A stretch of 64,000 nt of DNA from Adineta steineri (taxonomy: Eukaryota > Rotifera > Eurotatoria > Adinetida > Adinetidae), in assembly GCA_905250115.1 (NCBI GenBank), contig CAJNOI010000045.1, forward strand, positions 527,841-591,840, in the 5' to 3' direction. Positions 12,310 to 24,803 of the stretch are shown here, piece after piece (position 1 is the stretch's first letter; each line of letters begins with the position of its first letter). The notes under the pieces were generated by a model. It made no database searches. It worked only from the letters and a program-made list of their open reading frames with translations, and was not told the origin of the DNA. The position numbers and the translations under genes were made by a program.

Positions 12310-13683
12310 TTATTGACCAGTTACTGAACCAGTATTTGGATTAAAGGATCCTGGTGGGCGGTTGTCTAATGGTTTTGTTCCGATATGAGTTGTATCACCA
12401 GCCATTTTAGCCGCAGCACCAGTGCCAGTACCAACGATGGCTTTATCTTGAGGTGGAACTTGTGAAATAGGTAATGCACCACCATTATCAGCTAACCATT
12501 GACGATCAGCATCTGAAATGGCACCATTAGCATCAGTAGTTGTTCGTTTTGTTTGACCACTAAAATTCAAAATATTTCAAAGACAACGCAGAAATAAATA
12601 GAAGACTCACTTTTGAGCATGTAAGGTGATTGTACTATTTGGATGTAGACCGGGACCACCAGCATAATTAGCGGGTGTTCGTTGATATGGGCCAACGCCA
12701 CCTTGTGTACTACCACCTGGTTGATTACGAACACCACTGCTGTGTTGAAGCACCTCTTCATTTGAATTATTACCTTGGCTTGAATTATTACCTGGGTTTG
12801 AATTACTACCCTGGTTTGAATTGTTACGTTGGTTTGAATTACTACCCTGGTTTGAATTGCTACCCTGGTTTGAACTATTACCTTGGCTTGAATTATTACC
12901 TGGGTTTGAATTATTACCCTGGTTTGAATTACTACCCTGGTTTGAATTATTACCTGGGTTTGAATTGCTACCCTGGTTTGAACTATTACCTTGGCTTGAA
13001 TTACTACCCTCGTTTGAATTATTACCTTGATTTGAACTATTACCTTGGCTTGAATTACTACCCTGGTTTGAATTATTACCTTGATTTGAATTACTATTAG
13101 AATTGTATGAACCTGGTGGTCGATTGTCTAATGGTTTTGTTCCAACGTGAGTTGTATCACCAGCCATATGAGCTGCAGCACCAGTGCCAGTACCAACAAT
13201 AGCTTTATCTTGAGGTGGAACTTGTGAAATAGGTAATGCACCACCATTATCAGCTAACCATTGACGATCAGCATCTGAAATAGCACCATTAGCATCAGTA
13301 GTTGTTTGTTTTGTTTGACCACTAAAATCCAAAATTTACAATTTATTTGAAAATATTCATGTATAGAATTAGTAAAAGAAACATTTTTTTGGAAATTTAT
13401 ATGATATACATGTTACTTTATTAAAGATATGTGTACAGGTAAAAGTTCATGTTCGAAAATTTCTTTTTTTATTCTCTATAACTTACTTTTGAGCATGTAA
13501 GGTGATTGTACTATTTGCATGTGGACCGGGACCACCAGCATAATTAGCAGGTGTTCGTTGATATGGGCCAACGCCACCTTGTGTACTACCAACTGGTTGA
13601 TTACGAACACCACTGCTGTGTTGAAGCACCTCTTCATTTGAATTATTACCTTGGTTTGAATTGTTACCTTGGTTTTGACTCAT
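12310..13683 (-). CDS. Disordered, internally duplicated Asn/Gln/Gly/Ser-rich protein, 3 exons, 385 aa
   Basis: Not a family I recognise. Exons 13683-13487, 13321-12611 and 12559-12310 join in frame through two identical phase-2 junctions (...HAQ|N|GQTK...). Two modules alternate. Module A runs from EEVLQHSSGVRNQP through QRTPANYAGGPG to NSTITLHAQ. Module B runs from GQTKQTTTDANGAIS through ADRQWLADNGGALP to GTKPLDNRPPGS. The order is short linker-A-B-long linker-A-B. The long linker (about residues 130-235) repeats five-residue units such as SNQGN and SNPGN. There is no signal peptide, membrane helix or cysteine-rich part, so a soluble cytosolic protein is likely. The promoter carries a heat-shock element, so a stress role is plausible, perhaps protection during desiccation or heat. 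That role is inference. Confidence 0.8.
12770..13100 (-). repeat. 15-bp coding minisatellite (SNQGN-type units)
   Basis: Tandem 15-nt units of the form TTTGAATTRYTACCYTGG (plus strand, degenerate) encode about 20 five-residue repeats in the middle exon of the disordered protein. Synonymous and Q/P variation between units suggests repeat-number turnover. Confidence 0.85.
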
Positions 13684-13717
13684 AGTTAATGTTTTTGTAG
13701 AGTATGTAACGAGTGTT

Positions 13718-14066
13718 CTGAAAAGATATAGAGATATGACTAGTTTATATAATCACAAAACTCAATTAAAAATTCTAATGAATGGTGTCATCTGTTACGG
13801 TCATTTTCTACATAAAAGAAGCGATAAATAAGTTATTTTTATTGTAATTGTACTGATTTTAAATAAAGAATTATGTTGCAGTTCGAATATAAAAATAACT
13901 CACGAATATTTTTAATTGTGTCGAATCAAGAAAAAAAATGTTTTTTTCCCCCATTGTATTCATTCCAAAAGAATATTCTACACTTGATAACCCTTTAGCA
14001 CAGTAGACGATAAGTTTAACAATGTTTTGCATTAATAAATCGATAACGAAAGAAAATGCTACTTAC
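13718..14066 (-). other. 5' UTR intron of the disordered stress-type protein gene
   Basis: On the minus strand a donor GTAAGTAGC starts at 14066 and an acceptor TTTTCAG ends at 13718, placing a 349-nt intron between a short leader exon (about 14095-14067) and the leader just before the ATG at 13683. It is predicted from splice signals only. Confidence 0.55.
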
Positions 14067-14118
14067 TAGAATGACGATTGAAAATAGAATGATAGATACT
14101 AAACGATAAAAAGCAGTC

Positions 14119-14148
14119 TTTATATAGTCATTAGGAATGTTCGAGAAG
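14119..14148 (-). promoter_or_regulatory. TATA box with adjacent heat-shock element
   Basis: TATATAAA reads on the minus strand at 14126-14119. Immediately upstream, 14134-14148 consists of three contiguous pentamers, gGAAt, gTTCg and aGAAg: a perfect nGAAn/nTTCn/nGAAn heat-shock factor site, followed by an offset TTC. The predicted start of transcription lies about 30 nt below the TATA box, at the leader exon of the disordered protein gene. Confidence 0.78.
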
Positions 14149-15494
14149 TTCTACATAATGACTATAGATAGATGATGTAGTACGTTTTGTCTGCACTGAA
14201 ATATTTTTTTTATAGATCTGCGTTCTCTTTCTAACAATGAATGTATACATATATTTTATATAAAACAGATTTTTTTAACTATGTATACACACATATATCC
14301 ATATATCTATATACATGCATACATATATAACATACTAAGAGAATGACACGTGACTTTTACAATATATGATGAAAGGTCACTCAGGTTATCAATTATTAGA
14401 AAAAAGTGATTGAATTTTTAAGAATATAAAATCTGATCGACGTGTAGATAATAGAATATCTTTAATAAGTAATATAAATCACGACTTCCTGAATTTTTCT
14501 ATAATTTATTAATCCAATGAATTAAATGTCTTTTGTTAAAATTAATTTTCTAAAACAAAAGCGCTTAAGATCACACTAATCAGTAACAACAAAATTTGCT
14601 TCTCTTGTTAAGTTATGTAATACATGGCTATTCATCAATAGATTTTAATCCCTTTTTTTCCTTATTTTAAACAAAATAAGCATTTATTAGTATTCTTGAC
14701 TAGTTGAATAAGCCCATGCTTGAGTAAATATTATTTAGACTATCAAAATCAGTTATCATATCTAGATGTAATACAGTAATTTGATCATTTTTAGCAATAG
14801 TTAATATTGTTCAATTTTGAAATTTATCTTCAATGACATTTTGACGGTGTGAGCGAGTGCGTGTGGACAGCTGCCATGACACGTGTTTCATCATTGTTAA
14901 AGGAATGTACACATGGTTTACAAAGAATTGTAATTCTATTTACAAGAATCAAAATTCTTCATTTAACTGTTATAAAATAATTACCATATAATCATTTTAT
15001 GATATTATATTCATGTCTTAGTGTGTTTTTTCTATAAATAACTACCTCGACGCGTTTGAATACTGTTAGAGATCTTATCTAGTGACTATATTCTGCTATT
15101 ACAGATACATGGAAAAACTAGATTGAAAAATCGTTCTTTTTCAATTTTAACTTTCTAAATACTATAAAAATAGATAATTTTCATTTTTTTTTCTTTTCCT
15201 TGTCTCAATCAAAAACAAATTGTTCATCGAAATATTTCTTCATAATCAAAGTAATTTGTCGTTGAGGTTTTCTTCTGAAAACATAAAATATTATTCAACA
15301 TTTATCACAAATTTGTTTCTCTTCATTCAATTCTTTTGCCCCAATTGACTAACATTAGAAGAGAAATAATTCAACAATATTTTTATCTTCAATCTTTTTT
15401 CCTTTCAAAATAAAATCAACAAAAGAAAAGAAAGAATTTCGATCTTGAGAATGTTGATGTCAATGGTTAAATCAATTTGAAATGTAATAAAAAA

Positions 15495-15555
15495 GAGGGT
15501 ATGGGTGTATATAGAATGTCGTACATACATTCATATGCACATGCACCCTCGAGAT
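15495..15555. repeat. Telomere-like hairpin copy 1
   Basis: Left arm GAGGGTATGGGTGTAT pairs with right arm GCACATGCACCCTC, followed by GAGATT. Confidence 0.6.
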
Positions 15556-15902
15556 TGAAAAGATGTATCGTCCTAAAGTAGATTTGTGTCGCTTTCAGAA
15601 ACTGGTGAAGATCATTCAGGTAAAAATAATTACAAAATTATAAACATGGCTAATCGAAATATTCAATCAAATGAAGAGATCATTGATGTAGAATAATCAG
15701 CAACGAACGAAGTTCAATCGAAAAGGTTAAGAACATTACGAAAACAACTGCATAATGATATGAGATGAAAGAAAATACGCATCATAAAAATAAACTACAA
15801 TCTTATTTTTATTTCATATTCTTTACTTGTGTGTTAAACGTTGTACTCGTGTCTGATTTATCGAGTTAACGAAAATAACTTCTCTGAATAGATTCTCAAG
15901 TG

Positions 15903-15980
15903 CATCTTGAGCGTGTGAGTGTTCGTAATACTCTCCTCTTCATCCACCTACACATACTCACACTCATATCCTCAAGATAT
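15903..15980. repeat. Telomere-like hairpin copy 2
   Basis: Left arm CATCTTGAGCGTGTGAGTG; right arm CTCACACTCATATCCTCAAGAT. Outer CATCTTGAG/CTCAAGAT ends are intact. Confidence 0.75.
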
Positions 15981-16568
15981 GTGAACACTGTTCACATATA
16001 ATCGATGATAATACCATAATGATCTTAAAATTAAAAAAGATTCATTTCAATAAAACTTGATCAAAGGGAACTGTTGTCAAAAATTTCGAATTTATGGTTG
16101 TCGAATATTCAATTAACCCGCATCCAGCATAAGAACTGAAATTCTAATGCTGTAATTATGATTCATTGATATGATTATGTTTGTTTACAGAGAAGCTTCA
16201 CAACATAAATATGTGTGTACAATCGAACAAAAAAGCGAAGATAGTTTACACTAAAGATTGAATTCATTTTGAGGGAAAGTGGCTGTTCTATCAAACATCG
16301 AAAAGTATTTTTGGTACTTTTTACACTTTTAGTGAACTCAAAGTCGTCAGAAATTGTTTTCAAACCGAAAATATCCTTGCGATGTTTTTGAACTCTTTCC
16401 AGAATCCTTTTTTCGGTGAATTTTGAACAGAACGAATTCTATCCAGAGTGTAAACAGTAAATCATATATAAGAATGCAACAAAGAAAATGGGAGAAGCAA
16501 TCATGTATCGAATATACAAATGTACCGTTATTATGAATAGTATCTTGGATACAATTCATAAACAATCT

Positions 16569-17025
16569 TTACCCATGCAGGATAATACTAGTAGTGTTTG
16601 AATCAGGGATTGCAGCAACTATGTCAGGTTTGAGATCGTTATTCACATCACCCACTGCTACAAAGAACGGTCCACCATTAATTGCATAGGTAGTTTGATT
16701 AAGGAACGTCCCATTGCCTCCATTCAAAAGAACTCCGACAGCATTCGAGCCCGAATTCGCGACGACTATATCAGATTTTCCATCACTATTGATATCAGCA
16801 ACATCTACTGTTCTTGGTTGAGAACCAGTAGCATAACTAACTTGATTAAAGAACGTTCCATCACCTTTGTTTCAAAAAAACTCCGACAGTATTCGTATCA
16901 ATGTTTGCAACAACTATGTCAAGTTTGAGATCGTTATTAACATCAACAACTACTACTGAATTTTGTGCACTTGATTGTTTGAGAAAAATTAGCACGAGTA
17001 GAATTGCTATTCTTATCAAAGACAT
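16569..17025 (-). pseudogene. Secreted FG-GAP/VCBS repeat protein with a frameshift
   Basis: From the ATG at 17025 the frame encodes a signal peptide (MSLIRIAILLVLIFLKQSSA) and then FG-GAP units built on DVNNDLKLDIVVAN and GVFL. Near 16872 the frame is lost: the run GAAAC carries one base too many compared with what would continue as a GDGTF turn. After the shift two more units follow (DINSDGKSDIVVANSGSNAVG; DVNNDLKPDIVAAIPDSNT), ending at a stop at 16569. FG-GAP repeats form integrin-like or lectin-like beta propellers; three units are too few for a closed propeller. Either a decayed fragment or a one-base assembly error in an otherwise short gene. Confidence 0.72.
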
Positions 17026-18870
17026 AATTGATGAAAAGTATCGTCACTAAAATAGATGAAAATCAAAATCAAGTATAGAACTCTCCCTGAACGAGAGGAA
17101 TGAAGATAAACATCAGAAAAATGCTGCTTAGTCTCTCATCTATACTCTTACTTCTATTTTAGCTGACATCGTCAATGAATGTCCTCTTCTTAAGTGATAG
17201 ATGAATACACTGAGTTTATATTTATACGGATAAACTTCAGGAGGACTGATTAGAAGTATCGTCTTGAATAAAAAAAGAAAAGAAAGTTTGTTTGTATAAA
17301 TAAAAACTCACTGTAATCATCTATCAGAATGTGACTAATACTTTTAACAAACAAACATTTGAGTGAATAACAAAAAGTAACAGAAATATTTAAAATGAAG
17401 ACAGAGAAGTAATTAATGAAAGAGAGATTGCAAACAAGAGAAAGAAAAAGAAACTAAATAAATAATCTATTTCTACTGCTTGAAAAATCTACGTCATCAT
17501 AAAAACTTGACTATGATGATTACAAAAATAATAGAAAAAAATATCCTTTTTTAGTTCTTCAGTTAAAAACAGGGAAAGAAATGAGAAAATAAATTAACTC
17601 AGAGAAGTATAAAAAAAAATACATTGCACCTTCAAAATCGAACAACTTCCTTGATATTTGAGTTTCGTTTATTCACAATCTTGAAACAACTTCTCAACTA
17701 AAGATAAATAAATGAATGCATAAAACAATTTGCAAAAAAACAGAGAATTTACAAACACCCAATAGACTCTATTTTGAAGTTAAGGTTAAACTGAATTTAT
17801 AGCTTTGATTTCATCCTTACAGAGACATGTGTTTCTCCAAAGTATTGTTCATTCACTTCTTAACCTGTTTTTAAAGTAGATCGATACAATAGATGAAAAT
17901 AAAAAAAAAGATTTAAATAAATTGTTACGATTTCTGAACCAGCATCGAACTATGTAAGAATGTGTGTTTCTATACATCTTGATTATTTACAAGAAATCGT
18001 CACTACTGTATTGTTTCTCATCATATATACAATCTTCAAACATACAGTCTCACATCACATAAAAATAGTGAAGAGAAGGATCGTTCGATCAAGGTGCGAT
18101 AAAGAACACTATCATCACGTACAGATAGTCATATGATAATTATTCAGTACGTCACTGTAGAAAGGAAAAACAGGAAATTATGTTTTTTTGCGATAAAGTG
18201 GATGTTGTGATGCATAAATTCAAATGATATTTTATTTTGAGTAGATTCAATTTCCTCTGCGTCGTTATTATAATATCTTTAGCAAAACAAATATCAATTA
18301 ATATTTGTCAGCTGACGTCTTTCTAACATTTCATTCACATGATTTCATATCTTAAAAGAAATATGCTGTCGACTGGGTCTAGATGTGAGTGAGAAAACTG
18401 GACGGTAAATTTCATTTCGAACGTAGAGTCAATTATTAATTTTGTGCGATGATAGTGAAGTTGAGCTTGAAGACAACTTTCAGTCTTATCCAATCCCATC
18501 GTCAATCGAAGTGAAAGATAAACAACGAATTATGAGAAATAAAAACTTTTACAAACTAGAAAATGAATTTCTTTCTTTGATGTAAAAAGTGAAGATATCC
18601 AGTTTATAGAATCACATATCGGAATTTGCTTTTCATTTCGATCTTTATCACGATAGTGTCAGAGGAAGTTGATGAATCATACAAACGAAGGGTGTATGAA
18701 AAGAAGAAAAGTTCTTATATAAATTCAAGTCAACACTGATTATGAAAATAATTAAGATTTTATGTGAAAGCAACAAAAGAAACAAATATTTTTTTAATTA
18801 TTTTTTATTTTAAGAAAAAATTAAACAAATGCATATATAAATACTTGTTAAATAATTGTAAAGGAGATGA
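17026..18870. other. Intergenic region, nothing recognised
   Basis: AT-rich sequence without a splice-supported reading frame, RNA gene or clear repeat up to the MITE at 18871. Confidence 0.4.
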
Positions 18871-19213
18871 TAGGGGTGTCACTTTAACTTTGCTTTAACA
18901 GTTAAAGTTAAAGTTAGAACTTTAACTTTAAGTCTTAAAGTTAAAGTTCTAACTTTAAACTTTAAGCACTTTAACTAATAAAGTTAAAGTTAACGTGCCA
19001 CCCATAATGTTTCCCTTATTCATTTTTGACCGTTGTCAGATTACTTTAAAATACTTTAACTTTAAATAAAGTTAAAGTGGAAAGTGTTTTTACTTTAACT
19101 TTAACTGTTAAAGTTAAAGTGTTGTACTTTAACTTTAACAGTGAAAGTTAAAGTTCTAACTTTAAACTTTAAGCACTTTAACTAATAAAGTTAAAGTTAA
19201 AGTGACACCCCTA
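18871..19213. mobile_element. hAT-type MITE (343 bp) with 8-bp target duplication
   Basis: Terminal inverted repeats TAGGGGTGTCACTTTAAC and its complement GTTAAAGTGACACCCCTA bound the element. It is flanked by the exact 8-bp duplication GGAGATGA (18863-18870 and 19214-19221). The 8-bp duplication and TAGGGGTG-like ends fit the hAT superfamily. The interior is made almost wholly of AAAGTTAAAGTT and its complement. A 55-bp block (from about 18931 and again from about 19145) is repeated in direct orientation. No coding capacity. Confidence 0.9.
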
Positions 19214-19373
19214 GGAGATGAAGAAAAATAAAGGGAAAAAGACAATTAGAAATATTTTTAATAATAAACAAATATATAATGCGCAAGGCCTTTCGAATTT
19301 TTTCCAAGCAATGTATGAGGAAAATTTTTGTTAATGTTATTATAAAATGATATTAATCTATAAGCAAATTCTC

Positions 19374-19433
19374 CATCTTGAGGGTGTGGGTGTGAATGTA
19401 GATAACATGGCAAAACCCACACCCTCAATATGG
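19374..19433. repeat. Telomere-like hairpin copy 3
   Basis: One of the best copies: CATCTTGAGGGTGTGGGTG on the left and AACCCACACCCTCAATATGG on the right, with a 20-nt loop region. Confidence 0.85.
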
Positions 19434-19968
19434 TTGTTTCTTTTATACCATGTAATCATGATAAACAAATTAAAAATTTATTTTGACAAGTATAAAACAC
19501 AATTATCTTATCTTACATGTGTTTTTCTTTTTTCGATCCTCTGCTCTTTAGATTATTCAATATATATATTAATGTAGTTTTTATAGTTCGAGAAAGTCAA
19601 ATTTATCAATATATTATAAACATTCATAGTTAACAATAACAAATTAATCTGATGAACGACGCCCTTTTCTTTTGTTTTATAAATTTAAATATCGCTATCA
19701 ATTTCAATGTATCTCTAAAATAAACAATGTTATCAGAGATATAAAATCAAATTGCCACATCTGTTGAACAGATAATTTATTAATTGAAATCGGTAATTTC
19801 TATGAATTCGAGTGCACGATCAACCTTCCGCGGGCTTCCTTTTCATTATTTATTTCAATGTTAATTGATTTTTTTTTCGGCTAAAAATATCATTTTTATT
19901 GAGGAGGATTTACTTTCCGTTGATTATTAGACCGTACGAAATGGGCACTGAGTATAGGCATAGCGACA

Positions 19969-20068
19969 CATCTTGAGGGTGTGGGGGTGGGGGTGGGCGT
20001 GAGCAGTGTATTGTAATCCGACATCTACACCTATCCACACCGACATCCAAATCCTCACCTTCAAGATG
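19969..20068. repeat. Telomere-like hairpin copy 4
   Basis: Left arm CATCTTGAGGGTGTGGGGGT followed by further GGGGGTGGGCGTGAG; right arm ends CCTCACCTTCAAGATG. Several G-runs could also form a quadruplex. Confidence 0.8.
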
Positions 20069-20375
20069 CAAATTCACTCTCAATCTGTTTTCAATTAACA
20101 AATCTATTTCAAAGGATTAACGAGTACTACACATTTTGGCTTCATATTTCGTCTCAATAAAAAATATTCTATGAAAAATCGTTTTTTTTCTGTAAAAAAA
20201 TATAATTACTATATTAAGTATGATGCGAAGAAAGAGCAGGTGACTTGCAGATATTTTATATAGTACTACAAAAGTAAATATTTCGAATTACAAAGCAATA
20301 AATACGCGTACCTTTTACAATATTTCTTTACTATCATCACTCTCAAGCACATCAGTATTTGTAATATCAATAAAC

Positions 20376-20890
20376 ATGTTTTTTCATCCACTTATTCTCG
20401 GCACGATCATGATGAGCCTGTTTTTTTATGTATCAGCCATATCATCAGCAGANNNNNNNNNNNNNNNNNNNNNNNNNNNNNNNNNNNNNNNNNNNNNNNN
20501 NNNNNNNNNNNNNNNNNNNNNNNNNNNNNNNNNNNNNNNNNNNNNNNNNNNNTTATTTATTTTATATTAGTTCGATATGTTAAGAAAATGAATACACATA
20601 TCACACCAATCAATACATTAATACGTGCACGACGAGAATTAAAAATGATTCGACGTACAGTTATACTTATAACGATTGTTGTTACCGTTTGTTTTCCTTA
20701 TCAATTATTTTTTATAATGTCACTCTTCAATAGAAAACCAAAATATAATTTTCGAATTGCTTATGTATTTGGTGATATATCAATATTATGTGTAATCATT
20801 ACTGTGTTTATATTTACAGATCGTTTGAAAGCATCTGTCAAGAACATAATAACTAGGCCGACAAGTATAATCACACCAGCGGTAACATAA
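20376..20890 (+). CDS. Rhodopsin-type GPCR, fragment interrupted by a scaffold gap
   Basis: Before the gap a short hydrophobic reading frame starts with MFFHPLILGTIMMSL. After the gap an exon starts at 20571 (acceptor TTATATTAG) and encodes RYVKKMNTH, a basic third intracellular loop (RARRELKMIRRTV), a TM6-like segment with CFPYQLFF, and a TM7-like segment (FGDISILCVIITVFIF) followed by a short basic tail to the stop at 20888-20890. It resembles the C-terminal third of peptide-type rhodopsin GPCRs. TM1-5 are probably in the gap. The gap is exactly 100 N, the usual code for unknown length, so the two sides may not be adjacent. Ligand unknown. Confidence 0.6.
20453..20552. other. Scaffold gap (100 N)
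   Basis: One hundred undetermined bases, probably a scaffolding placeholder. Confidence 0.98.
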
Positions 20891-22115
20891 ACAAAAGACT
20901 ATATCATATTGAGACTTTAATGTTGTTGTGCTTTTGTTTTTATTGTAACATTGCATAAATATATTTTTAAGGCTTGAAAATAAATTTGCTTTCTGCGTAT
21001 TCTTCCTCTCTCTCTCTGTGCTACTGAAAGTCAAGTCTTGGAGATGAGAGTGAGTTTTATATTAAAGAACACATCGATTTGTATATCTAGAACACAAATC
21101 AAAGTGCTATTCTAAATTTTTATATTTTTGAGGATGTGAGTCTGACTTTAAATGTAAATCATGTTTTGCTCATATTTACACCCACACTCATCAATCTTAC
21201 TGAAATAGGAAATTAGAGAATAAACTAATATGCACTTATCGTGTAAGTTAAATTGGAAAAAAATATTAGACTCAATAATATTCTAATTTTCATATACATA
21301 ACATGTAGAGTAAAAGACAGAAATTCTGAATTATAGTCGTTGAATAATGATTCACCATATGTCTCGAAAGTTAATATAATCGCAAGTTCATGTAAAGCAT
21401 ATAAATATCGATCTTTACATGAATCCTCAATAGTACGCATCGCACAAGCTGCTTCAAAATTCGTCGATTAAACATGATCATCCTTGTAGTTATTATTTAA
21501 ACTAATTCGATGAAATATTTTGGGAACTGCTGGTTTTTATATTTGCCTTATTGTTTTATTATGAATATACTTTGCTGAATACTTTTATAATTTAATAGTC
21601 ATTTGAACATTTATTTAAAGATGTTTATAACATTTTCTGTTCGAAGAAAAAACAGTTATTTTTATTTCGAGAACACTTGATAAATATAAACTGTGAAATT
21701 ACATAAATAAAAATAAATCTAATTTTCATTTTGAAGATATTCATGATATACTCCACTTATTTCACTCTTATTAACTTTGAACAATTTTGTTATGATGAAA
21801 ATACTATCTAACCTGTTCTATATTTTCAGGAAATCAATTCTTTTTTTTTGGTGAAGTTAAAATAAGAGACATTTTTATATATAAATATTAATGATTTTTT
21901 TTCATATTTTTACTCAAAATTATATTCTTCAAATAGGATGTGGCTATTAAATTCATTAAACATCTATCTACACTTACACTGGTATACATATTTATACAGA
22001 AGAAAATTTTATTTAATTGTGAATCTCATTTATAATATTATCCATTATATTTAACTAAAAGTGATTAGATTTGGTCACTATTTGATTAGGAGTGATTAAG
22101 ATAATTAACGGATTT
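20891..22115. other. Intergenic region with one hairpin
   Basis: No supported gene apart from hairpin copy 5 near 21128. AT-rich. Confidence 0.4.
21128..21196. repeat. Telomere-like hairpin copy 5
   Basis: Diverged copy: TTTGAGGATGTGAGT on the left; TTACACCCACACTCATCAAT on the right. Confidence 0.55.
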
Positions 22116-23971
22116 CTAATCAACTGTTTCCCCTTGATCAATACGTTGTTGCTGTTGTCGAGGAAGAATATATTGATTTTGATCAATAGGGACAAGTTGT
22201 TGATGATGATATGATTGATGTTCATTTGAATCTTGACCTGTTGTACGTGGTATATGTATATCTTTGAAAAACCATAAACTACGGAGTAGTTTGCGACATT
22301 CACTACGAAATGCTCGATCGGTCAAACAATAAAATACAAAATTGATCTAAAATTTTTCTTTTAGTAAAACGAATATTTTTGTTTCTTTTTACTTACTGCA
22401 TGATTTAAAAACATTAATAGTGTTAAACAATCTTGAGTTATTCGCCAACGTTTTGTTGATTTAAATGATGGTAAATAATCAACTATTAATGGACGTATTG
22501 ATATTGGTAATGTACAAACAACAAATGTAAACGATACAAGTAATAATAAATATGTTAATCGTATTCCAGTTGCACTTGTTGGATCAAATAAATTTTTTTG
22601 ATTTATATTTTGTTCAGTCATTTCATTATTTGTTTGACTATATGGACGATCAGCTGAACTTGACTCTAAAAAAAGAATTTTTATTTTATTATTAGAATAT
22701 CATCAAATGTGATATATATTTTTTCATGTGTATATAATAGAGATGGATGTGTGTAGATGAGTGTTTCTTTATAATTATTATGATATTCAGAAATTGAAAA
22801 GCATTCTGTATGCAAAAATCACTTCCGTTTGTACTTAATTTCTTTTTACAAATAATGAATGTGACTTAATGATATTTAATGGCGTTCTGGCCTGGAAAAT
22901 ATCTTACAATAAAGTAAATTAGGTAAAAACAAATGCCTAGAAACTATTTTCAATATGTAATAATTTGTTAAAGTAACAAAATTTCACGCTTAGAGTACAA
23001 TTGACATTTATATATGAAATGCTCATAGTATTTAAATTAGAAGAAAACTAACCTGCAGAGCGACTTCGAAAAAGTTGTGTACGAATTGTTGATGAACTTT
23101 TATTTCTTTGAGGTATATCTTCTGCTGGAATATAATTCTCTGCTTGTAAATAATCTCGTCGTTTTCTAATTGCATGAAACATAACTATAATAATTAAAAT
23201 ATTAAATATAAGAATTAATATTGATGGTATAACACTATAAAAACATAAATCAATAAATGATAATAATTTTCGATGATGAACTGTATCACAAATAAGTTGG
23301 TCTGGATGATAACCTTCATCAGTTTGTAAATCAACATGAAGTATATCAACTGTAAAAAAGTAATGTGCTGCATAACTGGAAAAAAATAGAAAGATTATTA
23401 TTGATATTGCATATGCAACATGCATACGACATAAACGTATAGATTGAAATGGATATCGAATAACTATAAAATGTTCAATTATAACAGCAACAATAAGCCA
23501 AGCTGATATACAAGTAACTAAATGTTGTATATAAAAAGCTAGACGACATAGAAATTTTGATTCGATTTGTGGATGATATCCAAATAATATATCAAGTAAA
23601 AATAAAAGGCAGCCACTATAAAGTACACATATATCAGCAATAGCTAATAATGCTAAATAAAAATAAGATGAAAGTCCTCGACGTGAACGACGAAACAGAA
23701 TTGTTGCCGATAAACTATTTCCAATAAGTCCAAATATAAGAAAACCTATTAATATTATAACTAGTATCCATTTTTCTAAACCTTCTGCAGTTGGATATGG
23801 TTTAGGTTCACAATATGGTAAACGATTTAAAAGAACATAATCTTCACGTGTCATATTTCGTGATGATTCATAGTCTAATGCATTGAAATCTTTTAACATG
23901 AAATCCTCAATTTCTCTACATGATAAAGCTACTAATTGGGAATCATTTGCAGACATTTGTGCTGTATCCAT
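22116..23971 (-). CDS. Rhodopsin-family GPCR, 3 exons, 472 aa
   Basis: Seven-transmembrane receptor of class A type. Exons 23971-23053, 22665-22397 and 22346-22116 join in frame. A roughly 65-residue N-terminal ectodomain has N-glycosylation sites (NDS, NMT). TM1 carries IGNSLSATIL and TM2 carries LALLAIADICVLYS (the conserved Asp). A cysteine sits at the TM3 start (KFLCRLAFYIQHL), and ERY/DRY is replaced by a diverged EHFIVIRYPF segment. TM6 has FTFVVCTLPIS. TM7 contains NHA, then INFVFYCLTDRAFR in place of NPxxY. A cytoplasmic tail rich in Gln/His ends IDQGETVD. It resembles invertebrate orphan or FMRFamide-like receptors. The ligand cannot be told. A 387-nt intron lies between the first two exons. 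Confidence 0.87.
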
Positions 23972-24803
23972 CGTAGATTTTCGAATGAATATAAAATGCT
24001 AAGAGAATTTCTTTTTATTATCTAAAAAATGAAACGTAATAAAATATATTATGAAAATTGAAAATTATTTTTCAATAATTGACGTTTATTAAACTATAAA
24101 AGCATGTCTAATAAAGATCTATTGTTATTGACGTTAATTTTTTTTATGTAGAGTATGTCAAGTAATAGTTTATTTCCATAGAAATATTATGTAAATCTAT
24201 GGGATATTTCATACTTGTAGATAATCAAATAGACCGAGGGTAAATAAGAAAGAAATCTTGATACCTTATATCAATATTGTAACGATTGCTGAGCCAATAT
24301 AGAACAGTATGAGAATATATATTTATATAAATCTCTATTCTTTCAAAGAAATCGCACTCATATTGTATTTTTCTCGTCTTTGATATAGTACTCGAAAAGA
24401 TACAGTCACACACTATAACATATAAATATCTAAATAACATGCAGTGATACAATGGGTTAGATCTAAAACATAAGGAGAGTTTATGTAAATAGAACGGATA
24501 AGTATAAGAACTCAAAGTGTTTTCGATAGTTTGGTACATAAGGAACTAAGAGGATAATACGATGTATCAGGAGATGATAAGCGCATGTTTTTCTTATGGC
24601 ATAAGTATCGGTACGAAGGGGAGGAAGAAGAAAGCAAAGCAAAGGAAAGAAGAAGCGTGGAGAAAGTAGAAAAGAGAACTGTACAATCTTTTAGATTGTT
24701 ACAAATACACTTTCCAAGAAAAAACGTGGCAAAATCAAAAGAAAAGTTTTTGTCGATCAATATATTAGTTTAAAATAAGGTACGCAAATAGGAAAAAACT
24801 GTA

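Larger units (their letters stand above)
14149..16568. other. Intergenic region with two telomere-like hairpins
   Basis: No supported gene. It holds AT-rich DNA, a (TA/CA)-rich stretch near 14270-14340, and the hairpins listed at 15495 and 15903. A weak half-arm (GGTGTGAGCGAGTGCGTGTGG) lies near 14847. Confidence 0.4.

Noticed and set aside
12675..13100. Plus-strand frame with LNYYLGLNYYPG repeats
   Set aside because: This is the antisense shadow of the N/Q/G/S repeat in the disordered protein gene, which has coherent exons on the minus strand.
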